Assembly: GCA_035539135.1 (NCBI GenBank)
Contig: DATLJD010000012.1
Location: forward strand, 1 to 64,000
From: JABFWF01 sp035539135
GTDB lineage: Bacteria > Pseudomonadota > Gammaproteobacteria > Xanthomonadales > Xanthomonadaceae
DNA: 64,000 nucleotides
Direction of reading: 5' to 3'
In this document: positions 1 through 7,681 of the stretch, one piece after another
Position numbering within the stretch: the first letter of the stretch is position 1
How the letters are laid out: the number at the start of each line of letters is the position of its first letter
Program-made: the position numbers and the translations under genes
The notes under the pieces: generated by a model
What the model was told of the DNA's origin: nothing
Databases searched by the model: none
Seen by the model: the letters and a program-made list of their open reading frames with translations, nothing else

Positions 1-117
1 ACATCCTTGCCACTGTGGCTCAGAGAGCAAAGCTTTGTGCCACTAGGCCGCGCCCTTACTGCGGTCACTGTTGGACTCACCTGGGTCTATCAGGCACGCA
101 AACGTGACGCCGCATAA
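1..117 (+). CDS. Cassette-borne gene, C-terminal 38 residues only
   Basis: Frame 1 is open from the first base to a TAA at 115-117, immediately before the attC site that begins at 118. The visible tail contains a short hydrophobic stretch (ALTAVTVGLTWVY) followed by a basic end (QARKRDAA), so it may be a small membrane protein. The position of its stop codon against attC fits a gene cassette. The start lies outside the window and no family can be named. Confidence 0.5.
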   Translation, partial: TSLPLWLREQSFVPLGRALTAVTVGLTWVYQARKRDAA

Positions 118-177
118 GCCTAACAATTCATTCAAGCCGAACCCGCTTCGCGGGTCGGCTTAATTCAGGTGTTAGGC
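118..177 (+). other. attC site 1, intact
   Basis: This 60-bp imperfect palindrome runs from R'' GCCTAAC (118-124) to R' GTTAGGC (171-177), which are exact inverse complements. The centre has GCCGAACCCGC facing GCGGGTCGGC around a TTC loop. It matches the layout of class 1 cassette sites of the aadA type and is oriented on the + strand. It looks fully recombinogenic. Confidence 0.92.
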
Positions 178-219
178 CTCTTTCTTGCTGATCCATAGCA
201 AAAAACCACAGGGGGAACA

Positions 220-393
220 ATGAGCGCTGTCCTAATGATCTTGGCAATCCTCGCCGGCGTTGTCGGAGTTTTTTCCTTGAGTCAGGCAACGATGGGCGTC
301 GGCATCATTGCTCTCGGTTGTCTGCTTGGCATTCTGGCTAGGCTTGCCCAAGCAGAGGCGCATCAACGCGCACTCATGCGGGCCAAGGCCTAA
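220..393 (+). CDS. Cassette-encoded 57-residue membrane protein
   Basis: ATG at 220 follows a purine-rich GGGGGAA ribosome site and the gene ends at TAA 391-393, inside the R'' box of the next attC. The 57-residue product has two hydrophobic stretches (about residues 3-20 and 25-41, the second with IIALGCLLGILA) and a basic C-terminus ending MRAKA. It is therefore a likely two-helix inner-membrane protein. The cassette 5' end (GTTAGGCC) is the exact complement of its own downstream R'' (GGCCTAAC), as expected if the cassette was once a circle. Function unknown; similar small membrane proteins are common in cassette arrays. Confidence 0.72.
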   Translation: MSAVLMILAILAGVVGVFSLSQATMGVGIIALGCLLGILARLAQAEAHQRALMRAKA

Positions 394-447
394 CAATTCA
401 TTCAAGCCAAACACCCTTCGCGGCTCGTCTTAATTCAGGTATTACAT
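388..447 (+). other. attC site 2, right core degenerate
   Basis: R'' GCCTAAC (388-394) and the following ATTCATTCAAGCC are as in site 1. The right core reads ATTACAT instead of GTTRRRY, so the G at the recombination point is lost. The central stem is also mismatched. It probably recombines poorly or not at all, which would lock the downstream cassette in place. Confidence 0.8.
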
Positions 448-464
448 CTCACGCGAGTCCTCCG

Positions 465-755
465 GTGAACGACTACATCTTTTTGATGTATCAAGCACCA
501 GAACCGATCAACCTGGATTGGTCGTCCTACTTCGCGCAACTCAGGAGCACTGGGCAATTCGCCGGCGGTAGCTCCATCGGCGATGGACTTACCGTCTCCA
601 AGAGCGGCGCGAGCCAGGCGACTTCCAAACAACTGGTTGGTTACATCAGGGTGAGTGCCGACTCACTCGAGAACGCACGCGCTCTGCTTGTTGGCAATCC
701 AGTGTATGAGGCGGGAGGCGTTGTAGAGATCCGTGAGCTACCCAAGAGCGGGTGA
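465..755 (+). CDS. YCII/DGPF-like small protein in a gene cassette
   Basis: The 96-residue product opens with a short beta strand (YIFLMY). Its second half has the pattern of YCII-related proteins: a glycine-rich segment, then GYIRVSADSLENARAL, then NPVYEAGGVVEIREL near the end, which matches the ferredoxin-like alpha-beta fold of that family. The start is GTG at 465, about 18 bases after the attC core, without a clear Shine-Dalgarno; a later start is possible. The stop at 753-755 abuts the next attC R'' box. YCII-like proteins are known cassette cargo. Any enzymatic role is unproven. Confidence 0.65.
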   Translation: MNDYIFLMYQAPEPINLDWSSYFAQLRSTGQFAGGSSIGDGLTVSKSGASQATSKQLVGYIRVSADSLENARALLVGNPVYEAGGVVEIRELPKSG

Positions 756-756
756 C

Positions 757-799
757 ATCTAACAATCCATTCAAGCCGAAGCCGCTTCGCGACTCGGCA
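757..799 (+). other. Truncated attC site 3 (left half only)
   Basis: R'' ATCTAAC at 757-763 is followed by AATCCATTCAAGCCGAA and the central stem GCCGCTTCGC, but after CTCGGCAT the expected right arm and GTTRRRY core are missing. The site has been cut off, and the chromosome resumes. It marks the right border of the cassette array. Confidence 0.7.
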
Positions 800-1137
800 T
801 ACCGCACGCGCAGTGCGCCGCCAACCACCGTATGGCCCCGGGGTGTCGCTCGAGCCGCACCACGCCTGCGATTCACCTGAACCCGCTCCGCGGGCCGGCC
901 CGATCCTTGCATTGACCACCCGGGACAAGCATGGCGACCGTTTACCACTCGAAGATCGACACCTGGCTTCTGGCAGTTCTGGCGGTCTGCCTGATCCACG
1001 TGCCGGCGGCCGCCGCGCCCATCGCGACAGCTGGCGTTTCATCCCGTGTTCCAGCCGGTTCGTCGCATCGGCTTGCCAGGCGCCTTGGGGGGCGCCACCT
1101 TTGGCCGTTCTTCCGGTTCGACGCGCAGGAGCCTGCC
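800..1137. other. Gene-free scar after the cassette array, with a PH-domain protein remnant
   Basis: No convincing intact gene lies here. From ATG 931 a reading frame begins MATVYHSKIDTWLLAVL, which resembles the first residues of bacterial PH-domain membrane proteins (SKIDTWLL signature). After about 20 residues the similarity stops and the frame runs on into the next small gene. The stretch is best read as debris from array insertion or deletion: the 5' stub of a PH-domain gene plus unassigned GC-rich sequence. Confidence 0.4.
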
Positions 1138-1359
1138 ATGAAGACGCTCACCGTCATCGCTGTCTGGTGCCTTCTCTTCGTCCTGTGCTGGCCCCTGGGC
1201 CTGCTCGCCCTGGGCCTGTGGCCCATCATCTGGCTGTTGACCCTGCCGTTCCGCCTGGTGGGGATCACGTTCTCCGCGATGTTCGCGCTGCTGCAGGCCA
1301 TCCTGTTTCTTCCCGCGCGGCTGCTCGGTTGGCGGCCCGGTCGCGTTGCGGCGGCCTGA
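1138..1359 (+). CDS. Small conserved-type membrane protein, 73 residues
   Basis: ATG 1138 is preceded by AGGAG at 1127-1131. The product is almost wholly hydrophobic: one segment at about residues 4-32 (rich in L, W and A with PLGLLALGLWP) and a second at 37-60 ending in FLPARLLGW, then a short basic tail. This suggests two membrane helices. A longer frame from 931 exists, but the ribosome site and composition favour this internal start. No function can be assigned. It sits alone between the cassette scar and a secreted protein gene. Confidence 0.6.
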   Translation: MKTLTVIAVWCLLFVLCWPLGLLALGLWPIIWLLTLPFRLVGITFSAMFALLQAILFLPARLLGWRPGRVAAA

Positions 1360-1473
1360 CGATTCCTCCAGGCGGGACTCGCTTCGCGCATGGGCTCACT
1401 GCCGGGATTGCCAGGAAAGGGGCAAGCTGGGCTCGAGGTTTTTCGAACGCGCTTCGTTCCGAATGGGGGCACC

Positions 1474-1860
1474 ATGCACAAGGCTGTGCTGTTCGCGATT
1501 CTGCTGTTTTCGGCCGCTGGGGCACGAGGCCAGGAGGCCCTGCCGGTTGCGGTGGGCAGCGCCGCTTCGACCGCGCCGGGCGAGGCAGACGCCGTTCACG
1601 TCCTCAGCGGAGACGACCTCGCCTTCAGGCCGCCGCTCGGCGAGTTGGTCCGCGCTTTGCACGGTTCCGGTCTGAGCAGCGCTTCGACCAGCGTGCTGGT
1701 GGCGCACGACGAATCGGGCAAGGTGGTGGCGCTCAAGCTCGACCGGACGACCGGCTCGAAATTGCTCGACGCAGCTGTTCTTGGCTGGGCGGCCAAGCTA
1801 CGGCTCAAGCCGGGGCCAGCCGGAATCGGCTCCCTGCCGATCACCTTCGAGCTTCGCTAG
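1474..1860 (+). CDS. Secreted protein with a TonB C-terminal-like domain
   Basis: 128 residues. The start at 1474 follows GGGGG and gives a good Sec signal peptide (hydrophobic MHKAVLFAILLFSAAGARG, cleavage near residue 20). The C-terminal 60 residues include a segment AAVLGWAAKLRLKPGP and end PITFELR. This resembles the TonB C-terminal fold, where a helix of the type A-W-x-F-x-P leads to a final beta strand. No transmembrane anchor or proline-rich linker is present, so it is not a full TonB; it may be a periplasmic TonB-C-like protein. An upstream in-frame start at 1390 would bury the signal peptide and is less likely. Confidence 0.55.
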   Translation: MHKAVLFAILLFSAAGARGQEALPVAVGSAASTAPGEADAVHVLSGDDLAFRPPLGELVRALHGSGLSSASTSVLVAHDESGKVVALKLDRTTGSKLLDAAVLGWAAKLRLKPGPAGIGSLPITFELR

Positions 1861-2017
1861 CAAGCGAGTGAGCGGTGCCTGCGAAGCGGCCGCTACCCGG
1901 GGGCGCAGCTTCTCCTTCCTGCTCGGCTGGCACGACCACATGCCCTTTTTGCCGGTGCCGTCGCTGTTGGACCAACTGGGGCGATGAGGCGGCCCCTGCG
2001 GCCCAGGCGCCCGGCCT

Positions 2018-2038
2018 AGCCGGTTCTCCCGGCTTTTT
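2018..2038 (+). terminator. Hairpin terminator
   Basis: Six-base stem AGCCGG / CCGGCT around a TTCTC loop, followed directly by TTTTCC. It lies about 160 bases after the secreted protein gene and just before the GGDEF-EAL gene, so it probably insulates the two units. Confidence 0.55.
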
Positions 2039-2086
2039 CCGTTTACGTCTCGCAAGGGGCGCCCGGCGTTAAGCTGGCGCGCGGGG

Positions 2087-5011
2087 GTGGCGATGCAGCG
2101 GAACGACAGCCAGGCGTGGCGGCAGGCGGGCGGCGCACGGGAGGCGCTGTGCCGGTCCCTGCTCGAGGCGCGCACGCCGGCCGACGTCGCCGCCCTGCTG
2201 CAGGCGGCGCACCCCTGGCTGGCGGCGCGGCTGCGCGGCGTGCTGTGGTCCGCGCACTGGCCGCGGGACATGCGCGGCTGGCCGCGGGATCCCACTCCCG
2301 ACGCGGCCGACCGCGCCACCCGCGAGCTGTCCGCGCGGCGCGCCGGCGCCCGCGCGGATCCCCACTACACCGTGCTGTGCGACGACCAGGCGGGCGACGC
2401 GTCCCTGCTCCTGCTGCCCTGCCCGCCACCCGCCGATCCCGACCTGGCCGATGTGCTCGCGCTGTGCGGCGGGCGCATGGCCGGGCTGCTGGAACGCGAG
2501 CGCCTGCACGAGAGCGTCAGCCGGCTCGAGGAGGCCGAGCGCCTGCAGCGCGCGCTGTACGCGATCGCCGACATGGCCGGGTCGGACTTCGACATGCCCG
2601 ACCTGCTGCATGGGCTGCACCGGATCGTCTCCGACCTGATGTACGCGGAGAACTTCTACATCGCGCTGTACGACGAGGAGCGCGACAGCCTCCGCTTCGT
2701 CTACTTCGCCGATAGCGTGGATACGATGGGCCCGGCGCCGACCGACGAGGTGCCGATGGCGGAACTCGAGCGCGGCCTGACCTGGTACCTGATCCGCGAC
2801 GCGCGCCCGCTGATGGGCGACGCCGCGCAGCTGCAGCGGCAGGTGTCCGGGCCGCTGGCGCTGCACGGCGCCGACAGCGTGGACTGGCTGGGCGTGCCGA
2901 TGCTGCGCGAGGGCAAGGTGATCGGCGCGCTGGTGGTGCAGAGCTACCTGGAGGGCGTGCGTTACTCGCACCAGGACATGAGCCTGCTCGCCTTCGTCGC
3001 CGAGCACGTGCTGACCGCGCTCGAGCGCAAGCGCTCGCAGGAGGAACTGGAGCAGCGGGTCGCCGAGCGGACCCACGCGCTGGCCGAGGCGAACGCGGAG
3101 CTGAGCCGCGAGGTCGCCGAGCGCCAGCGCGGCGAACGCCTGCAGGCCGCGCTGTACCGGATCGCGGCACTGGCCAGCAGCGAGGAGTCGGCCGACTTGT
3201 TCTTCCGGCACCTCCACGAGATCGTGGGCGAGCTCATCGCGGCGGACAACTTCTACGTCGCGCTCGTTTCCGCCGACGGCACGCAGGTGGAATTCCCTTA
3301 TTCCGTCGACCAGGTGGACGCGCCGCGCCAGACCCGCCCCTTCGGCCGCGGCCTGACCGAATACGTGCTGCGCACCGGTCGCACCCAGCTGGTCGACCTG
3401 GCGCGCGAGCGCGAACTGGTCGCCGCCGGCGAGCTGGCGCCCGACTACCTGCAGTCGGCATCGGCGCAATGGATCGGCGCGCCGCTGATGGACGTGGACC
3501 GGCCGATCGGCGTGGTCGCGGTGCAGTCCTACGCCGACCACTTCGTCTACGACGAACGCGACGCGGAGCTGCTCACCTTCGTCTCCTACCAGATCGCCAG
3601 CAGCCTGCAGCGGCGGCGCGCCGCCGAGGCGCTGCGCGCGGCCAACGCACGGCTGGAGGAACGGGTGGAGCAGCGCACCCGCGAGCTGCGCGAGCAGATC
3701 GCCCAGCGCGAGCTGGCCGAGGCGCAACTCAAGCACCAGGTCATGCACGACCCGCTGACCGGGCTGCCCAACCGCGTCTACCTGCGCGACCGCATCGCGC
3801 GCGCGATCGCCCAGGTCCGGCGCGATCCGCAGCGCAGCTTCGCCCTGCTCTACATCGACGTCGACCGCTTCAAGCAGATCAACGACAGCCTCGGCCACCT
3901 CGCCGGCGACGAGGTGCTGAAGGAGGTCGCGCGCCGGCTCGGCGACGTGGTGCGCGAGCCGGACGTGGTCGCGCGGCTGTCGGGCGACGAGTTCGCGGTG
4001 CTGCTGGAGCAGGTGGACCTGCCCGAGACCGCGACCAAGGTCGCGCAGCGGATCATCGCCCTGCAGCAGGCGCCGATCGAGCTCGGCGAGCACGTGCTGC
4101 AGGCCGGCGCCAGCATCGGCGTGGCGATCGGCGACCGCCGCTACCACAGCGTGGACGCGATCCTGCGCGACGCCGACATCGCGCTCTACCGCGCCAAGCA
4201 GCACGGCCGCAACCGCTTCGTGCTGTTCGACGAGCAGCTGCACCGCGCGGCGATGGACGACCTGGCGCTGGAGGACGAACTGCGCGCGGCCGGCGGCGGC
4301 GAGGACTTCGTTCCCTGGTTCCAGCCGCTGGTGCGGCTGGACGACGCCGGAGTGTGCGGCTACGAGGCGCTGCTGCGCTGGCGGCACCCGCGCCGCGGCG
4401 TGCTCGCGCCCGGCGACTTCCTGCAGGTCGCCGAGGACAGCGGGGTGATCGAGCAGATCGACTGGCAGGTGTTCCGCCAGGCCTGCGCGGCGGCGCGCAC
4501 GCTGCTGATGCCGGGGCAGTTCGTCGCGCTCAACGTGACGCCGCGGCTGCTGCGCCTGCGCGACTTCGACCGGCGGCTGCTGCGCCTGCTGGAGGACAGC
4601 GGGCTGGCGCCGTCCGCGCTGCGGATCGAGGTCACCGAAGACGCGCTGTTCGGCGATCCGGAATCGGTTACCGCGATCCTGCGCCGGCTGCGCGCGGCCG
4701 GCGTCGAGGCGGTGCTGGACGATTTCGGCAGCGGGACCTCGGCGCTGGGCTCGGTGCGCGAATTCCCGCTGCGCATGGTGAAGATCGACCGCGAGGTCGT
4801 CGCCCAGCTCGACGATCCGCACGCGCGGCGCGGCCGCGCCACCGTGGGCGCGGTGCTGGCGCTGACCCAGGCGCTCGGGCTGGACGCGGTCGCCGAGGGC
4901 GTGGAGACCGACGCCCAGCGCGACTTCCTCCTGCGCATGGGCTGCCGCTACGGGCAGGGCCATCTGTTCGGGCGCGCGCAGCCGCTGGCGTTCTGGACGC
5001 AGGGGCGCTGA
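2087..5011 (+). CDS. GAF-GAF-GGDEF-EAL cyclic-di-GMP protein
   Basis: A 974-residue cytoplasmic protein without membrane segments. Order: N-terminal region (1-150), GAF-like domain (about 155-310), coiled coil (315-350), second GAF (350-505), coiled coil (505-545), GGDEF (545-705), EAL (715-970). The cyclase site reads SGDEF near residue 632, an accepted active variant, after the DPLTGLPNR start motif. The phosphodiesterase half keeps YEALLRW (758), IEVTEDAL, DDFGSGTSALG (877), KIDRE and AEGVET (935), so both activities are possible. The two GAF domains suggest a small-molecule or redox input. Start is GTG 2087; ATG 2093 in the same frame is an alternative. Confidence 0.9.
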   Translation: MAMQRNDSQAWRQAGGAREALCRSLLEARTPADVAALLQAAHPWLAARLRGVLWSAHWPRDMRGWPRDPTPDAADRATRELSARRAGARADPHYTVLCDDQAGDASLLLLPCPPPADPDLADVLALCGGRMAGLLERERLHESVSRLEEAERLQRALYAIADMAGSDFDMPDLLHGLHRIVSDLMYAENFYIALYDEERDSLRFVYFADSVDTMGPAPTDEVPMAELERGLTWYLIRDARPLMGDAAQLQRQVSGPLALHGADSVDWLGVPMLREGKVIGALVVQSYLEGVRYSHQDMSLLAFVAEHVLTALERKRSQEELEQRVAERTHALAEANAELSREVAERQRGERLQAALYRIAALASSEESADLFFRHLHEIVGELIAADNFYVALVSADGTQVEFPYSVDQVDAPRQTRPFGRGLTEYVLRTGRTQLVDLARERELVAAGELAPDYLQSASAQWIGAPLMDVDRPIGVVAVQSYADHFVYDERDAELLTFVSYQIASSLQRRRAAEALRAANARLEERVEQRTRELREQIAQRELAEAQLKHQVMHDPLTGLPNRVYLRDRIARAIAQVRRDPQRSFALLYIDVDRFKQINDSLGHLAGDEVLKEVARRLGDVVREPDVVARLSGDEFAVLLEQVDLPETATKVAQRIIALQQAPIELGEHVLQAGASIGVAIGDRRYHSVDAILRDADIALYRAKQHGRNRFVLFDEQLHRAAMDDLALEDELRAAGGGEDFVPWFQPLVRLDDAGVCGYEALLRWRHPRRGVLAPGDFLQVAEDSGVIEQIDWQVFRQACAAARTLLMPGQFVALNVTPRLLRLRDFDRRLLRLLEDSGLAPSALRIEVTEDALFGDPESVTAILRRLRAAGVEAVLDDFGSGTSALGSVREFPLRMVKIDREVVAQLDDPHARRGRATVGAVLALTQALGLDAVAEGVETDAQRDFLLRMGCRYGQGHLFGRAQPLAFWTQGR

Positions 5012-5032
5012 CGCGGGCGGCGCCCGGCGCCG

Positions 5033-6682
5033 TTACTCCTCCTTCTTTTCCTGCTTCACCGGCGCCAGGCGCAGGTCCTGGAAGTCGAAGCTGAAGTCGG
5101 TCAGCGGCGAGATCGGTTCCATCCGCGCCTCGCGTACCTTGCCGTCCGGCGTCAGCGCGAAGCTGAGGAAGGCGTCGGCGTTGAGCTCGCGCTGGCGCCA
5201 GCGCACGATGAAGGTGTCGTGCTGCCAGTGTTCGAGGTCGCCGACCAGCTCGGGCGTGTGGCTGAAGCGGAGTACCGGCTTGCCGGCTTCCAGCGCGACC
5301 GTGACGTCGCCGTACCACGGATCGCGGTAGGTCTGCGCGTAGCCCGCCAGCGGCAGCGACGGCTTCGACGTCGCGTCGCGCGCGGCGAGGTGCTTGCGCC
5401 AGTCCTCGTCGGCCTTGCCGCGCTGCTTCGCCAGCGCGGCGGCGTAGGCGGCGGTCCAGTCGGTCTTCGGGGCGCCGAGGAAGGCGTCGAGCGCGCGCAT
5501 GGTCACCGCGTTGAACGCGGAGCCGACTTCCTGGCTGGTCAGCACGATCACGCCGAGCTTCGCCTCGGGCACCAGGGTGAGCCGCGAGACCATGCCGGGC
5601 CAGCCGCCGGTATGCCAGACCAGCTTGCGGCCACGGTAGTCGGACAGGTTCCAGCCCTCACCATAGCCATGGAAGTTGGGCGTGGCCGCGGCGAGTTCCG
5701 GCACCGCCGGCGGGCGCACCGGGATCGGCGTCAGCACGCTCCACATTTCCTGCTGGCGCTTCTCGCTGAAGAGGCGCTGCTCGCGGCCCTGCGCGTCGGT
5801 GTAGCGGCCGCCCGCCAGCTGCATGCGCATCCATTTCGTCATGTCATGGACGCTGGAATACAGGCCGCCGGCGCCGGACACGTTGTGCCAGGTCAGCAGC
5901 GGCGCGGGCTTGAGTTCCCTGAAGTCGGCCTTGGCGTAGCCGGTGGCGACGTCGTCGCCGGGGCGCAGGCGGTCGGCGTTGAAGCGGGTCTCGTGCATGC
6001 CGAGCGGGTCGAGGATGCGCTCCTGCAGGAAACGTTCGAACGGCATGCCGCTGGCCTGCTCGACCACCAGCTGGGCGACGCCGAACAGGATGTTGTCGTA
6101 GGCGTACTGGCCGCGGAACTGGCCGGTGAGCGGCACGTCCTTGAGCCGGCGCGCGACCTCCCCGGTGCTGTAGTCGGTGGTCGGCCAGTACAGCAGGTCG
6201 CCGGCGCCGAGGCTGAGGCCGCTGCGGTGCGCGAGCAGGTCGCGGATGCGCATCTCGCGGGTGACGTAGGCGTCGGCCATGCGGAACCACGGCAGGTGGT
6301 CGATCACCCGGTCGTCGAGCGCGAGCTTGCCCTCGTCGGCGAGGATGGACAGCGCGGCGGCGGTGAAGGCCTTGGTGTTGGAGGCGATCGCGAACAGGGT
6401 GTGCGCGTCCACCGGCTGCGGCTGGCCGAGCGTGCGCGGGCCGTAGCCGCGCTCGAACACGACCTCGCCGTCCTTGACGATCGCGACCGCGATACCCGGG
6501 ACGTCGAACTCCTTGCGCACGCCTTCGACGTAGGCGTCGAAGTCGGCCAGCTGCGCGGGCAGCGCCGCAGATGCGCTCGCCTGCGCCGGCGCGGGCGGCG
6601 CGGCGGTCTCCTGCGCATGCAGCGGCCAGGCCAGGGCCAGGCACAGCCCGGCGGCGAGCAGGGAAAGACGCGGCTGCGACAT
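5033..6682 (-). CDS. Exported serine hydrolase, beta-lactamase/DD-peptidase family, with DUF3471 tail
   Basis: 549 residues. ATG at 6682 follows AGGAG and begins a Sec signal peptide ending near LHAQ. All three motifs of penicillin-recognising serine hydrolases are visible: SNTK (nucleophile serine and lysine) about residue 100, YDN near 190, and HTG near 340. The last 100 residues (from YRDPWYGDV) match the beta-sandwich DUF3471 domain often attached to these enzymes. The likely role is periplasmic hydrolysis of peptides or esters. Resistance to beta-lactams should not be assumed, since most members are esterases or peptidases. It lies convergent with the upstream c-di-GMP gene. Confidence 0.88.
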   Translation of the reverse strand: MSQPRLSLLAAGLCLALAWPLHAQETAAPPAPAQASASAALPAQLADFDAYVEGVRKEFDVPGIAVAIVKDGEVVFERGYGPRTLGQPQPVDAHTLFAIASNTKAFTAAALSILADEGKLALDDRVIDHLPWFRMADAYVTREMRIRDLLAHRSGLSLGAGDLLYWPTTDYSTGEVARRLKDVPLTGQFRGQYAYDNILFGVAQLVVEQASGMPFERFLQERILDPLGMHETRFNADRLRPGDDVATGYAKADFRELKPAPLLTWHNVSGAGGLYSSVHDMTKWMRMQLAGGRYTDAQGREQRLFSEKRQQEMWSVLTPIPVRPPAVPELAAATPNFHGYGEGWNLSDYRGRKLVWHTGGWPGMVSRLTLVPEAKLGVIVLTSQEVGSAFNAVTMRALDAFLGAPKTDWTAAYAAALAKQRGKADEDWRKHLAARDATSKPSLPLAGYAQTYRDPWYGDVTVALEAGKPVLRFSHTPELVGDLEHWQHDTFIVRWRQRELNADAFLSFALTPDGKVREARMEPISPLTDFSFDFQDLRLAPVKQEKKEE

Positions 6683-6832
6683 GCGGTGCTCCTGTGCGAA
6701 GGCGTTCCCGTGCGCGGGTAGGCCGTGGATCGGGTCCGGCGACGCGGGTCCCCTGTCGCGCGGCCTCCGAGTATCCCATCCGCCGCGCGCCCCGCGACGT
6801 GCCGTTGGGCACGCCCGCGCTAAGCTCGGCGC

Positions 6833-7660
6833 ATGGACCTGTACGACGCCCCGCCCCCCGCCGTCGACGGCATCCGCGTCGGCATCGGCGGCTGGACCTT
6901 CGCGCCGTGGCGCGACAACTTCTACCCGAAGGGCCTGGTGCAGCGGCGCGAGCTGGAATATGCCAGCCGCCACCTCAGCGCGATCGAGGTCAACGGCACC
7001 TGGTATGGCGCGCAGAAGCCGGCGACCTACGCCAAATGGCGCGACGAGACGCCGGAAGGCTTCGTGTTCTCGGCGAAGGCGCCGCAGCGGATCACCATGG
7101 CGCGCGCGCTGGCGAAGACCGGGGCGCAGGTCGAGGACTTCCTCGCCGGGATCGCCGAGCTCGGCGACCGGCTGGGGCCGATCGTGTGGCAGTTCGAGCG
7201 CGGGCGGCGGGTGGACCGCGGCGAGCTGGCGGAGTTCGCCGCGCTGCTGCCGCGCGACGTGGGCGGCTGCGCACTGCGTCATGTACTCGACGTGCGCGAT
7301 CCGGACTGCGTGGATGCGGACTACCTGGACCTCGCGCGCCGGCACGGGCTGGCGACGGTGTTCACCGACTCGCCCGAGCATCCGTCCTTCGCCGACGTCA
7401 CCGCCGACTTCGTGTACGCGCGGCTGATGCGCGCGCGCAGCGAAATCGCCACTGGCTATACCGACGACGAGCTCGACCGCTGGGCCGCACGCGCGCGCGA
7501 ATGGGCCGCCGGCGGCGATCCCGCCGACCTGCCGCGGATCGCCGCGCCCGCGGGCGGCGGCGCGCCGCGCGAGGTGTTCGTCTACTTCATCAGCGCCGCC
7601 AAGGAGCGCAACCCGCACGCGGCGATGGCGCTGCTGCGGCGGCTGGGTGCGCTGCGCTGA
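6833..7660 (+). CDS. DUF72 (YecE-like) family protein
   Basis: 275 residues with the DUF72 signature near the start (GIGGWTFAPWRDNFYP) followed by EVNGTWYG and FVFSAKAPQRITMAR. The family has a TIM-barrel fold and no established reaction. There is no signal peptide, so it is cytoplasmic. The DUF72 start aligns with ATG 6833. It is divergent from the serine hydrolase gene and convergent with the EamA gene, whose stop is 22 bases away, so it is a single-gene unit. Confidence 0.88.
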   Translation: MDLYDAPPPAVDGIRVGIGGWTFAPWRDNFYPKGLVQRRELEYASRHLSAIEVNGTWYGAQKPATYAKWRDETPEGFVFSAKAPQRITMARALAKTGAQVEDFLAGIAELGDRLGPIVWQFERGRRVDRGELAEFAALLPRDVGGCALRHVLDVRDPDCVDADYLDLARRHGLATVFTDSPEHPSFADVTADFVYARLMRARSEIATGYTDDELDRWAARAREWAAGGDPADLPRIAAPAGGGAPREVFVYFISAAKERNPHAAMALLRRLGALR

Positions 7661-7681
7661 GGCGCCGCGCGCCGCCCGCGC

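Larger units (their letters stand above)
1..800 (+). mobile_element. Integron gene-cassette array, distal end, no integrase seen
   Basis: Short genes alternate with attC recombination sites at 118-177, 388-447 and 757-799, all in the same orientation. Two of the genes have stop codons that fall in or directly at the attC R'' box, the normal cassette arrangement. The array enters from the left edge of the window. No integron integrase lies on the right side within 64 kb, so this is either the far end of an integron or an attC cluster lacking an integrase. The third site has lost its right half, which probably marks the end of the array. Confidence 0.85.

Noticed and set aside
813..1871. A long + strand frame of about 350 codons across the cassette scar and two small genes
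   Set aside because: It is arginine- and alanine-rich and without known motifs, as expected for a shadow frame in GC-rich DNA, and it overlaps better-supported genes with ribosome sites.
2069..4963. A 964-codon open frame on the minus strand opposite the GGDEF-EAL gene
   Set aside because: Composition is H/A/R/Q/V-rich shadow translation; the + strand product has clear GAF, GGDEF and EAL motifs.
6683..7618. An N-terminal extension of the serine hydrolase to over 850 residues
   Set aside because: The signal peptide with AGGAG before ATG 6682 marks the start, and the extension lies opposite the DUF72 gene.
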